64,000 nt of DNA, taken from Phalacrocorax aristotelis. Taxonomy: Eukaryota > Chordata > Aves > Suliformes > Phalacrocoracidae. The translations under genes were made by a program, and so were the position numbers. Each line of letters begins with the position of its first letter. Within the stretch, counting starts at the first letter, position 1. This document shows positions 1 through 12,790 of the stretch, piece by piece. The notes under the pieces are model-generated. The model was not told the DNA's origin. It saw nothing but the letters and a program-made list of their open reading frames with translations, and searched no databases. The DNA is taken from NCBI RefSeq assembly GCF_949628215.1, contig NC_134276.1:66446733-66510732 (forward strand). The letters are read 5' to 3'.

Positions 1-3000
1 AATCCAAGAAATATATTCATACCTGCTGTCAACAAGTGCAACTCCCTTGGAAAGCTCTGAGCCAATTTCAGCAGTGACGTGAACAGCAGCATAAATTTTA
101 GGTCTAAATTGGTCAGAAAATACGTGAAAGTGGGCATAATTTGCATGCTGAGGACTGAAAGAGGAGAAGTAGCTAGCAAGAAAGAGTGCAATTAAGGGGG
201 AGGGGAGTAGAGGATCTACTGGCATGAGTATAGTGCATCAAATTTGGTTCTGAATTCAGACAACTACAAGCAAATGTAAATGTTATACTTAATGCAACTA
301 GCTATTTATAGTGGAGTGAACACACTTTCTCTACCTGTTATGCTCTTTGCTATGCTGAAGGATGGACTAGAGTATGTCTGGGCTGGCAGACACTCAGCAC
401 ATGTCTGTATGTAGGTGCTGAATATATGTTTCCCAGTTCTCCAGTGGGTTCTATAGTATGATTGCAAATGCACTAACTCTTTGTGGAAGGGAAATATTCA
501 GAAATTTAAAAAAAAATCTTGATCACCTTGAATATGTTTCAGGGGTCTTTTGCTTAAAGCAGCCTTTCCTGTATTCTAGGCCACTGATAGATCATGGAGG
601 GTGAGGGTTATTTGTCACAAAAGCATTAATTTTTTGGTACCTGCTGAAAGGAAATGGCTAAGAACTGTGTAATGAAATGAAGGCAGTATTCAGACTGCCA
701 ACAGGAACTGCTCAGCTTGGGTGCTGCCATGCTTCCAGTCAGCCCCTGGCCCAGCAGGTTGATTCAGTGCATCTGAGGTAGACATCTCAATTCCAAATAC
801 AATGGGTGGGGGAATGTAGTCACCTCTGAAATCATTCAAAGTGGCTAGGACCCAAACTCTCTCCACTGCCTGAGCAGGTCACTGAAACTCCCACCTACCA
901 ATCACCTGGGAAACCTCTCAGTTTAGATCTGAACAAGTGTTGAACCTCAGTCACCTTCATCCACTTGAAATCCAGAGCACTGAGTCCTCTCTTGAGTGCA
1001 GGCAGCTAATGATGGAGGAGGAAGAGGCAGCAGCCACTTCAGAATAACTTCATTGTTTGAACACTCTTACAAGAAGTGGGAAACATGAATTTTAAGCCTT
1101 TCTTAGACTGAAGGGGTTTGAACCGCAATTCCCTTTTCCTCAGAGCTTATCCTACCCATCAAGCTAGACAAGTTCTTCATTCTGCTCACTATACGAGGCC
1201 ACGGAGCAGAGAGAGAATAGGTAAGAGGGAGCTTGATTTTGCAGCCCATTGGTGAGGGCAGGCATGAGAGAGTCCCATGCCTTGGTCCCAGCTGTCACTG
1301 CTGTTTAAGTATTCTTTACTGTTAATTTTTAATACAGGTACTCATACAGTCAAGCAGCCGTGGTTGGCAGACTGTAGGGACTGCAGTGTTTAATTCTTCC
1401 TGAATTTGTATTAAGCACCAAAAACATGTGAACCAGATACTGCCATAAGCCCTGAACTTATCACCCCCAAAGATAAGCATCTAGCTGAGACTGTAGCAGC
1501 ATAGTTGCCTAATTAAGAGCAGAGTTGTTCAAGGCCTTCTACATAGGTGATTGAGAGAGAAAGGAAGCCTCCGGAGCAAAAGTGAGTCCATTCTTCAGCT
1601 GAATCACATTCTGGAAGAGCCTGTTCTTCTCTGTTGATTACAAACGGAGCCTAGGATGACAGTGTTCCCCATATAAACCTCTCAGTTGAATTTAGCATGC
1701 CCAAATCACAAGAATGTCATGTCTTTCTTCAGTTGTTTTTAAGTTTGTTGCTTTTAGTTTCCTTTGTGTCCACCTCACAGTGGTGTGGACCTCTGGAGAA
1801 GGATACAGTGGAATCATTCAGATTCAACCTCAGTGCAAAGACTGCTACTTCCCACCAACCTTTTAAGGTGATGTGTGAGAGGTTTTTAACCTTCCCTTTG
1901 CCCCAAGGAGCTTGTGCTTAGCAAAGCCCTCACTCTTTCATGAAACCGGCACACCAATAACAGAGCCCATTGGAAAGATACACTGCATAGTCAGTCTTGA
2001 AATGTAATGTCTGTCAGCTAATCTACGTGCTTTTATATCATTAAATTAATCTTGTCCATCAAAGCTTTGTTCAATTTCAAAGTGTAAAATGCATTCATCA
2101 TGCTCTCTTTTTTCACATGAGAACATTTTTGTTATTCCAAACAGTGGCTCTCCTAAAGAGCAGAAGTCGTAGAAAGGTAGCGACAAGGTATGCAACACTG
2201 CTGGACTGACAGTGTAGCTTGTGCAGAGGTGTGTAGTGAAGAACTGCAGAAATCCCCTCTGGCGTTCTGTCTTACTTCTTTTCAATATGTTATGACCAAG
2301 AAGAAACAAACTTCATATTATTAATGTGCTTAGTTAAGAAAGGTTGCCAATACCAGAGGGGAAGAAACTCATTGCTACGACAGTATAAACTGACATTGTA
2401 CCATTGAGCCAAACACATAGGGGAAAGCTGCCCTCACTGCAATTATTTCAAAGGCATATCTGTATTACAGACTGGGCCCTGTGGATAATTCTGGCACCAT
2501 AAGGTCTTTCTGTGGCAGACATTGCATCTTCCTATATGCTTCCAAAAGCCCCTGTTTCTGACTGGGGCCTCATGTCATTGTAGTAGTGATGACAGCAAAA
2601 CCAAAATTAGGCCGCTGTAGATTATTTTCTCTTTTTTTCTGAGATGTGTGTTTTAGGAGCTTCGAGTGGAGGAACAGCATTTTGTAACTGTAGTCCAGAA
2701 TATATACAAGTAGGCACTGTCCCAAACAAAAGACTTTTCTAAATCATACAGATGTCTTCAGTCCTCACCACTGGTGTAATTGGCCTGTCCTTCCACCAGT
2801 GGAGCTGAAAGGAAACTCTGACTATGTAGGGGTATTTTTCATAAATAACAGAGGAAATAACAGTTGTAGGGGAAATGGTGGTTGGTGGTGAAGACCATAT
2901 TAAATTGGGGTTAGCCACCTCCAGAAAACTAGTAAAGATGGTGAGAAGGCTTGCCATTTTTCTTTGGGAAGGGCTTCAGTAGTAATGTCACAGAAATAGC

Positions 3001-6000
3001 TCAACAGCCTTTATATCTCCCCGGGTGGTGTTTTTCACCTTTCTCATTCAAAGGGTATGTTAAACCTGTTAGCGAGAACTGAACAAAGGTTGTGTAACTT
3101 GAGTTCTCTGATGGTCTCCACGTATTTATCACTATCTTTCATGACCATAATGATCCTATCATCCAGAATAAGCCGTGCATAACCTAACTATGAAAGAGGT
3201 GTTACCAGTGGCCCAGGGAAACTTCTGGAGGAACTGGTTATGAAACAGCTACTGTCGCTCTTCAGGTGTTCTGCCATGTACAGTCACTTTTACTGCAGTC
3301 TGAACACAAAATTTGAGGCTTTTTTCATCTCTTGTGCCTTCGGGATTTAGGAGTTGTGCTTTCAACAGATTTTCCTAGGATGATATATACCTTTATAATA
3401 TTCAGATGAGATGACTGACAGTATATCTTCCCAAAACTATTCACAGGGCTTGAAGGTGAACCATACTTTTTGCTGATCAGTTCAAGAGCCATGGCAATGG
3501 TGTTTGCCTGCTCATTTCACTGTATCAGTTACCTTTACTCCAAAAATATGTAGCACTGACTGGAGAGGAAAGTACTACAGAAGAAGCAAGGATGTACTTA
3601 TTTAATCTATAACACAGATACGTCGTGTTATGGGTAAAGAAAACACAAACCCTGTCTTTGATTTTCCTTAAACCTCCTCCCTCTTTTATGTTACCTTTAA
3701 AACCCTTCAAAACTATGACGGTAGAAAACTAAGGCCAGTGTGTTTCCTCCTGTACTATCTAATTTAAATGTGAGTTTGGACACATTAATAATTTCAGGTT
3801 AAATTCCAGAAAGCTCAGGTAGAGAAGCAGCAAAGGCACCAGCTGAACACTATTCTAAATGGGAGGTTTCCCCACCAGGCCACAGCTTTCCCCTCATTTG
3901 AGATCTCTTCTGTACAGGTAGGGATGATTTTGCCTGTGGATTCTGGCAGCTTCCCTTCTCATCATTTTGTTGTGCCTGTGTGTTATGGAAATGTTTCATT
4001 TCATTTAGCATTTCTTGTTTCCTGTTACAAAATTTTCAGATTTTCAGATTTCATATTTCACCAGCATTATGTAGTAATTATCACATCACGTTCTGTGTGG
4101 AGAGCTGAAAAGATTATGTTTTAACTGATAGGATCAATTCAGAAAGAGACTCTTTCTCTCTCTAAACTAACTATTCCAGAAAAGTATACTGAAGTTATCA
4201 GTAATTTAATAATCTGTGTGCTAATTCAGTCTGTGCTTTCATCTTTATAATTATTGCTGTTACTGATGTTATTAATCACTAGAGTTGCTTTCTGCAGCTT
4301 TCTTTGCTGTACTTAGGTGTCGTTACCTCTTGCATCTCTGTGAGTAAGCTTTGCTCTCCCAATCCCATAAAAATCAAGGTCTCTGCCTAGACTACTCTAA
4401 GCTGTCCCAGGACAGCTGTAACCATACAGCATTGGACCTCCTGCCACCCTTCCATCCATACGGCTGCTCCGTGCGTAGCCTGGGGACACCAGCGGGGCCA
4501 TGCCTGGCCGGCAGTGCTCAGGCAGGGAGGATGCTGCGCAGCACCGAGAGCTTGCTGCCACTGCACCAAAGGCTGTGCTTGCAGGTTCAGAAATCGGAAA
4601 GCAGGTAGTATTATACCAGCAGCCTCAGGATCCCTGTAAAGGCAGTAAAATCCTAAAGCCACTGATGCGCTCGTTGGTGTCAGGACTTAATCCAGTCTCT
4701 CTCCTGATATAAAACCCAGGGTGGCTTCCACACAGTGGTTCTGAAGGCAGAGGTCTGTCCTTAGGCAGGATCTGCCACGTGATCCTTCCTATTCGGAAAT
4801 TTTGGCTTATTATAATCTATGGATTTTTTTCAGGTGCAAGGTCACTCCCACACCTCTTCTGTCACAGACTGTTCTCTCCTATGGCTATGTGCATGACAAA
4901 CAATGTCCCATTGTTTTGTGACTCCACGGTGCTTCAGTAATGCAGATTATAGGTTCTCCTCCAATGCCTGGCAATGTGGGTTTTGTTTTTAGGCCTCCCG
5001 TAATGATGCATAGACATTACAAGAATTTTATCTTTATCTATGTACCAGTGTTTATTTAGCTCCTTCATTTGATACTATTATTTTTATACAACCTTCCCCC
5101 CATGATCTTATCCATATCACTTGCATTTTTGTTGTTGTATGAGCTTTAGAAAGTTACTTTTGTATTCCTCAATCTATCTGTAACTGTTACAGCTTTTATC
5201 CTTGGGTGTTACCCATTCTAAAAAGTGCAGTAACCTTTGAATCTCCAACAGGTGTCTTAATAGGACCTCAGTGCTTCTCAGCACCTGTTTCTTCCCACTC
5301 CTGGTTTAAGCAAACACACATAATAATTAGTTTTCCAAGCCAGTAATCTGTTTTCGTTTCTATTAGGCAAAAATCTACCCCTGCTGTACAGGTGTTCTTT
5401 CTTAAAGAGGAGCCCAAATACCTTTACAAATATAGTTATGTTCTCTTTCCACCACTTTCCCCCTAAAGTGGGGACCTTGACATCTCCTGTCCTTGCCATC
5501 CTATTTATATGGTCCTGTGCGAAGAACTGTCAGAGAAAACTACCTGGAGGCCTGCAGCATCAGTGTTTGATAATATGAGCATAGCTCCTGTATTTCTGCC
5601 TTTCTCTTTGTCATTAGTACCCATCTATACCTAAAAGCACCAGACATCTGCTTTGTCTACAAATATAGACATTAAATGAGATCCATGGCCTGCATAGCAT
5701 AAGTCATGAAAGTCGTGGAAGTACTGATATTTCTACATGACTGAAATCAGTATTGCAAAAGCTCACCTGTACCAGGACTCTTTCTTGGAAAGTCCTCTTT
5801 GAGATACAAGGCACATTTGCTTTCTTCTGCCTGTCCAGTGGAGTGGGCTTGTTTCATGTGTGTGTTTATGGTCTTCTTGCACTGTGAAAAAAATGGTTTC
5901 TTTAGGATCAGCAAATCAAGAGCCTTCATTTTGCAAGCACTGCATCATGCAGCACCCTTGTTGGCCTTTCAGGGACCTTCTACAAAGTCAAGGCTGTCAG

Positions 6001-8340
6001 GCCACATGGGAATAAATGCCTAGAGCATGAAGATTCAGTAGGTTAAACACTACATTTGACAGATCAAGAAGAGATACAAACCAGTAATTTTTACATGGAA
6101 GACTTTTTTAAAGCTTCTTTGGCCCAAACAGTTCAAATCAGTTCAAACTTCTTAGACTTGCATGGAAGAATTTCAGTGCCCATTTGAAGAGCCCAGTGCT
6201 TTCCCAACCTTGTTAAATTTGCAGCAGTATTATAACTGTTCTGTGGCACTAGATCATGCAACAGCATTAGTGTATGATAAAGGTAACAAATTAACTGGGT
6301 AAGACAATAAATGAGCTAGATGAAAAAAGGTTCAAGAGCTGGGCTTCAAGCTTCCCAAAAGTCTCCTAGATATCTTCTACCATGACATACAGTTAAGATA
6401 CCATAATACAAATGAGACATATCCCAAAACTGAATCTACCCCATGTACTTCAGTAGAAGCAAAGAAGAGGGAATTTTACTTACATAAATTGACATGACTG
6501 TCAGCATACAAAAGTATGACATTTATAAGCATTTGTTCACTGGAGAAAATAAAAAATAAGAAGTATTCATGCTCCAAGCGAGCTCTGGAGAATAAATTGA
6601 TAGAAAAAAAAGGTACGAGTTGGGTTTTACTGCATGCTGGAGATCAAAGTCTCATGAATGTTGGTGGTTTGATGGGGTGTTTTCTGTAATTGATATGTCA
6701 TTACAGGGTATTAGAGATTTACATTAGCGAGAAGTATGTAGAAAAGATGTACTGAAGGGAGGAGGATGAGAGATGTTCAACTGAAGAGAGGCCTAGCCTT
6801 CTATTTTGTACTTGCAAAAGAGCCTTTTCAAAATCATGATCACAGAATAAATACATTAATATATATCTGAACACTTGCACTTTCAACTACCTGTTTGCTG
6901 ATGGCCATAGCCCAGGAAAACAGGCTGGTCCCCAGGATTTAATTGTGAGTTCAAAACATGAACGTTTCAAATGTCCAAATAGCTGAAAATCGTAGTGGAA
7001 AAGCATTTTGGTAATAATGCAAATTACAAAGCACGGCATTACAGTGCATTCCCAGATGAAAAAGAGAAGTCCAATGAAACCAGCAGGACATATACACTTC
7101 TAAACAAACACCTACAAAACCTAACTTTAAAACAACTGAAGATGTTTGGGAGTCTGTGAAGTAGGTACGTCTTCAAGGAAGCCTATCACCAGCCCTAGCT
7201 ACAGATAATGGCTTCATCTCAGTGTATATTTTTGAGTCAACAGTAAAAGCAAATCTAAGGCTTCTTAGGGCTAAAGATTTGTGGTCCTGCTCTATTTGCT
7301 TCATGCATCACTAAGCAATGTGAGAGCATATTGCTCCCTGAGGATTTCTCCTTTCACGAGTACTTTGATGTATACTGCCAATGTAGTAGTTCATACAGCA
7401 GGTTTGTTCTAGGTGCAAGTCGCATGACTTCAGCCTTCTTAAAGTTAAATGTGTAATCCTGGTTAGGCACCTTCAGTAGTCAGTGTGGAGAGACAACTAC
7501 CTGCAAATGGTGGTTCATCCCACCCAGTATAGGTGACACTCTAGTCTCACTCTTTGGAGAAGACATTCTCATGCTATCAGAGAGACTTTCTGGATGACAG
7601 GTTTAGATTAGAGACCATTGATAGGCGTCAGTGTACCAGTGCTGCCTACAGTGTAAGATGTGAGAGATGTTTCTGAGCACTTGCCATTCCCAGCAGGTGA
7701 TTCAGCATAATCTCTTAGACCAACAGGTCCTGCAGCCATAGTCTACCTTCGCCTTTACAGGTGGCTAGGCTGCTTTCAGGGTGCTTTGGCTGGCAGAAAA
7801 AATGGACCCAGAGAGGGAAAGCAACTTGGTCTTCTCGGATATTGTATTTGGAGCTTTGATTTCTGTTTCTCCTCTCAGCGAAGTCAAGAGATGGAAGAAA
7901 TCTCCCGAAGAGTTAACCAGTATACTAGTAGCAGCAGCAAGCACTGCTGCAATTTAAAAAGGATGGGGGAGTTTGAACAGTTTTCAGTTTAAAATTTATT
8001 ATGTAAGTGCTGCAGGGAAAGAGAAAGTGTTTTCTAAGAGCGTGTTTGCCGTTTTGGTATTTGCCACTGCAAGAATTTTACTTGAGCCCTAAGAACTGAA
8101 TATTATTCCGGCATGCACAGGGTTGTTTGTTAGGTTTTGTTTGTAATCACAACCAAGAACTGAATTAAACTGGGGGAGAGGAGGGGGGGAGGAGGGTGAA
8201 AACTAATTTGCAACTGTATTTACAAGACAAAATTACCAACCCTTCTTGAACACCGGTAGCCTTTCCCACCTGACTTGAGACATCCCTTGCTTGCTCCAAA
8301 TACTTTGTAAGCCTTGTCCACAATGGGAAGAGAGATTGCA
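1..8340. other. AT-rich intergenic DNA, no supported gene
   Basis: No open frame here is longer than about 90 codons and none looks like a known protein or a spliced exon series. The DNA is AT-rich and mostly non-repetitive, apart from short A/T runs. An octamer-type motif ATTTGCAT lies at 139-146. A somewhat GC-richer patch at about 4400-4660 carries overlapping short frames on both strands but no recognisable domain. Far-upstream regulatory DNA of the SOX1 locus is the simplest reading, but that is inference from position. Confidence 0.5.
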
Positions 8341-8359
8341 CTCAATTTGGAGAAATAGC

Positions 8360-8460
8360 TGCTAGATGAATTAATTTTAAAGCTAGCATAAGGAAATTAA
8401 TTATCCTTTAACAGCCTTGGCAAGAGCAAACTGAGTAGGAGAAAGATGCAAATCATGAAA
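8360..8460. promoter_or_regulatory. candidate regulatory element (homeodomain sites plus octamer)
   Basis: Two TTAATT-type homeodomain cores lie at about 8370-8404 and a perfect POU octamer ATGCAAAT at 8446-8453, followed by AACAAGG, close to a SOX core. This co-occurrence fits a POU/SOX/homeodomain neural element. The motifs are seen directly; enhancer function is inferred. Confidence 0.3.
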
Positions 8461-11400
8461 CAAGGGTCGTCTTTTTAACTTTGGGACCACAGTATATACC
8501 CTGTATATATCCTACAGAACCAAGGACTGGCACAATTACTAAGCTTATGTAGTGTCACTGGACACTCTTGAAGTTCCCCACTAACAATGTGATGTGGCAG
8601 CAGCTGGCAGGTGTCGAAGGCTGTTACTCCCTGGTCTTCCCTTGTTCCACCTACACTGCTGCTGGTTTTCCAACATCAGAGATTCCTTTGGTGAGATTTA
8701 CATCATCTAAGTTTAGATGCCCACATCTGATCTTGTTACGTCCAGGTCTCTCCGTATCCAGTGAAGAAAAGTAGGTATCGTTCCAGAGAAATATGTTTTA
8801 GATACGTACTTTAGGAAGAAATCAGCCATGCCCTTGAAAAAACTCTTTCTGCTGAGTTACAGAGGGTTCAGATCACCAGCTCAGATGATGCAGACTTCGA
8901 GAACACAGGCTTTTGGCAAGATGCATCCCACTCAGTCTGTCTGTATATATTTTCAATCACAGAAGCATCTGCAACTCAATTCTGATTGTCTGAAAATCAG
9001 AAAATGGTATGTCATTTTTCAGTTTCTTCAAAGCAGGTCATCCAAATGGCCATTCTTTGGCAGCTATTTCACTTCCCAGCATTGCTTGCAGTGCTACTGT
9101 TAAATTAAGCCCAGCTGCTTCCTTTTCTCTTCATTGACCTTCTAGCAATTACCCTGTTCTCTTTATTACACCTTATTTTAATGTCAACAGTTTTATACCA
9201 GAGCTCAATCATTTGGACGCTCGAATGACTTCACAGAAGACTAAGAATGAGAAAAACGTCCCTTTAATATATTTAGATGGAGATTATAGTAGATAATTAA
9301 CTTTAAAACTCATTTGTATAAGTAAGATTTACTGAGTCCATACACACAAACTGAACACAATTAAAGTTATTCTATTCATTACTGAAACTGTGTTTTTATT
9401 TTCTGTGTTCTCTAAGATGTGCCATTGATTCTCATGAGATAACTTTTCCGCTTTATTTCCAAGCCAAGCTGGCAGAAAAAAAAAGCATTCAGTGTGAGGG
9501 ACTCTCAGTTCCTAAGGATTCTCCACATACACCCATGTCTGTAGGAAATACCCGGTTTCACAAAGAGATGCAGAGCTTAACACATAAACTGTCTTTGCGA
9601 GCGGAGAGAGAGATGGAAGAAGTAGAGATGGAGGTTAAGAATGGCCATATTTTGAATAAGACTCTTTTCTCTGTGCTGGATTTCAAGCATCCCAGATTAG
9701 CCACTTCTGGCTGCTTGGAAGAATCGCAAACTTTTTATGGTCACAGGGACTTCAGAAAAGTACAATGAAAAAAAAGCGTTATCATTTATTTCAATGTCTT
9801 TAAATAAATGTCATGAAAATCATTAACAAGTACAGTAGTTCCCACAATGACTGAAATATGTATCCTTCCTTTAAAAAGATGTTATTAAAATGCACGGAAA
9901 GCTGCACAATAGGTGTTTTGGACTTTGTAATAAAGTATATTCCAGGAGATATAAAATATAGCATAATTAGGTTTTTGTGAGGTTTCGGGGTTTTTTTAGA
10001 GAGTGCAACTGAGCTGAGATACTAAAATTCTCAGGATCTTGGGTAATCACTTAGAATTTTTTTTTTTACCATAACCCACGTTCATTTCTACTCTAAATTT
10101 TCAAAACACTTAAAAATTACATTTATGTAAATTTTCATCTGTCCAAGCAAATTTACCAAAGTTGTCTGCCAGTAATGCTCCTGCCCCTGTTGTGCAACCA
10201 GCAAGTTGCTTTTCTCATATGAAGAAACAGTTAAGCATCTTAAAATATATATCTTAATGTGGTAAAGCACACACTTAAGGCACTTCCCTTTTACATGAAC
10301 ACCAGGCAAAATATTCTTTACACATTAAGACTCAATTAAGGAAGCAGGAGTGAGGTGCCAACTCCATAGCTTTTATCTCATGACCTTGATGAAAACAGCA
10401 GGGTTGTGTGGAGAGGAAAAAAAAAAGAACAGGAAATAAAGGCTACCAGTAGGTACACAGGGTAAAACCTGGTTGTCTGTGACTCTAAAAGTCTTAACTG
10501 ATGAGAGTTTAATTTGTATTTTTCATGTTACATGCAGATATGTGAGTAGCTTGTTAGCCACCGTGATTAATAGAACTGGAGAGCTTGTTGCTTTGTGGCA
10601 AACAGCAGTTCAATGCAGCAGCCCCAGTGACAGGGAGGAAGAGAGGCACCACAGCCCTTGCTGCACCTGGGGACCCAGCACTGCGGGCAGGTGGGCTGCA
10701 GGCTCAACATCTGCCCTCCCTTGTCCTCTCATAAATCTGCCTCTGGTGGACACCTGGCCACCACAGCCCATTGCACAGAAAGGGTTAGCTGTTCGGCGAA
10801 TTCCCAAATCTTTGATGTACTGTGATCAACTGAATGATTAGGCTGGATGTTGCGGAGAGTGGTGATTATCTAATGGGGGCACTGTGATCTCTGTTACAAA
10901 GAAACTCTGCTGGGGAGGAAAAAACTCGCATGAGACATCAATATGCATTTATACAAAATACCTCAGGGCATCTGTGCAACCAACAGGCTGTAGGTTAATA
11001 GAGCTTTTTCTCTGTTAAGTCAGTGGAAGGACACACACTTGCATTGCATCTGTGTCAGAAAGTGAATCTTAGTGTTACCAGTGTTCTTTCAGCTAATGCA
11101 TTTAGCCACACTGAGGTACAAACTTAATCGCTGAGCTATTTGGGAGGTATCAAGCACAGACATTAAATAGGATTATGCAACAGCCGTCTGCTCTCGCTAA
11201 TTAAAATGTGGAAAACAGCCAGTATCAAATTATTTTGTTTAGACAGTTCATGGCTGTTTTAGGTAGTTCAGCATGCACTGCAGTGGTTTCACTGTTTGGT
11301 AAGACTTAAGATTTTACAGTGACCCGTGTCACTCTAATATATAGACTTTAAGTACAGCCAATGTCATTTTGCCCAAAAAGAAACATAAAACTTCCTTAAT

Positions 11401-11750
11401 GAACTAGGATTTTTACTAAATAATTGTCATTTCATTTATATATTTTAGAAAAAATATTCTTAGGCCTGCACTCTGTAAATTGTGTTCACCAGTAGCTTCA
11501 GCTACCAACTTCACTGACATTTCAGCTACATTACGGGCCATCAGTGCTTTTAAAAGACTTTTCTCTAGTTTAAAAAAAAAGAAAAACATATTTGAGCTAC
11601 ATTTTTGTGTTTAAATGGACTCACGTGAGTCCTATAGGTTTTGCTTTCTAACAGACCCTTGTTCCAACAAAACTTGCTTTTGCAAGATTGAGTTGTAAGA
11701 ATGAGTTTTACTGATGTGCTTAGCATGTGTCCAGGCAAGATCCAGTCCAC
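8461..11750. other. AT-rich intergenic DNA, no supported gene
   Basis: Only short, unconvincing open frames are present, the longest about 122 codons at 10473-10841 and low-complexity in composition. The stretch at 11130-11280 has the look of conserved non-coding DNA, with an unbroken AT-rich unique sequence and a CTAATTA homeodomain core, but I cannot test conservation. Confidence 0.45.
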
Positions 11751-11759
11751 AAAAACATT

Positions 11760-12336
11760 CAGTCAAACATATAGTCTCTTCCCTGTGACCCACTGGCTTG
11801 TCCCAGGGAGGGAGCTGTAGTCTGGGTGTACTGTTCTGGTCGTTTGTGTCTTGTAACCTTCTTTCCGAAGGGACTCAGCACATCCCCTTGCCCCAACAAC
11901 ATGACTAAAAGTGCATCCCTGCCAAATATCATAGGCATGTGGGAATGTGCGTGTGCTACACGTATCTGCAACATGGTACAGGCACCACCATCCTTTATGT
12001 TTTTTTGGTTAAATGCTCTCCCACCACCTTGGGTAAATGTGGCCAAAGCCCCTGTTGTAGGGTGCACATGCTCAGCAGCGCACTGAGCAGCCACAAGTCT
12101 AGATGGTTTAGATCAGGGAACGCAATGGTGTAACGTGCCACAGCTCTTTGGCAATGCACACGATGAAAAGCTGAACACAGGGACAGGACGGTGTGTATCT
12201 CGGTATACCTCCATCACAGAGCTAGTTACATGTCAGGGCTGTCTCTCCTGAGCAGACAGCTCGGACGGCATACCTATGTCCTACAGTATGGTACAGCTCA
12301 TGTGGCCCACTGTAGCCAAAAGGTTGGGCACCACTT
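11760..12336 (-). mobile_element. possible decayed hAT-type DNA transposon
   Basis: Read on the minus strand, the right end (12301-12336) begins GTGGTGCCCAACCTTTTGGC and continues into a GGGCCACATGA-like stretch. This resembles the terminal inverted repeat of hAT/Charlie-type elements. Leftward the sequence is GC-balanced and differs in texture from its surroundings, with a roughly 110-codon open frame (11759-12094, minus) that shows no transposase signature. The opposite terminus and an 8-bp target duplication could not be identified, so the left boundary is a guess. Confidence 0.35.
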
Positions 12337-12735
12337 CAGTACTGCTTGAAAGCTCAGTATGTGCCATCTCTCGGAGCCTTGTTAGGTAAGTGAAACCCCA
12401 AAAGAGCCCTGGTGAGAAACCACATGTTACCGTGGGTAGGGTTATGATGACTACTGTAGTGACTTCAGTGGCCAATGTAGGAGATCTAGCAGATATGTTC
12501 TTCTCACAGTCGTTTTGTTGGGCCCCAAGTTCCTTGTTCCTCTGAAGAAACCATGCACTGCAATTAGTTTTCTCTCAGGTATATCACCATGTGTCCACCT
12601 CAGCATTCAACCAAGATAAGTAGTTTTCATGTATTCATTAGACACGTCGCTGAAATGATCAGCAGGAGCACAGAATTATGATTTAAGGTCAATGCCTGCT
12701 ACAGATGAAGAGACTTCCTGCCCCTGCTAGACTTA
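12337..12735. other. AT-rich intergenic DNA, no supported gene
   Basis: I see nothing recognisable in this stretch: no coding frame, no simple repeat and no transposon end. Confidence 0.4.
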
Positions 12736-12790
12736 TAACTGTCCAACCATCTGTAGATGGTTTTGCATCCTCTTGACATTTGGACAGTTA
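12736..12790. repeat. nested inverted repeats (two-stem hairpin)
   Basis: An outer 11-bp perfect inverted repeat pairs TAACTGTCCAA at 12736-12746 with TTGGACAGTTA at 12780-12790. Inside it, AACCATCT (12745-12752) and AGATGGTT (12755-12762) form an 8-bp inverted repeat with a 2-nt loop; the two structures share two bases and so partly compete. This could be a very short MITE remnant or a structured transcript. The pairing is read directly from the sequence. Confidence 0.6.

Noticed and set aside
10473..10841. 122-codon plus-strand frame
   Set aside because: No domain or exon signals, and an overlapping minus-strand frame of similar quality.
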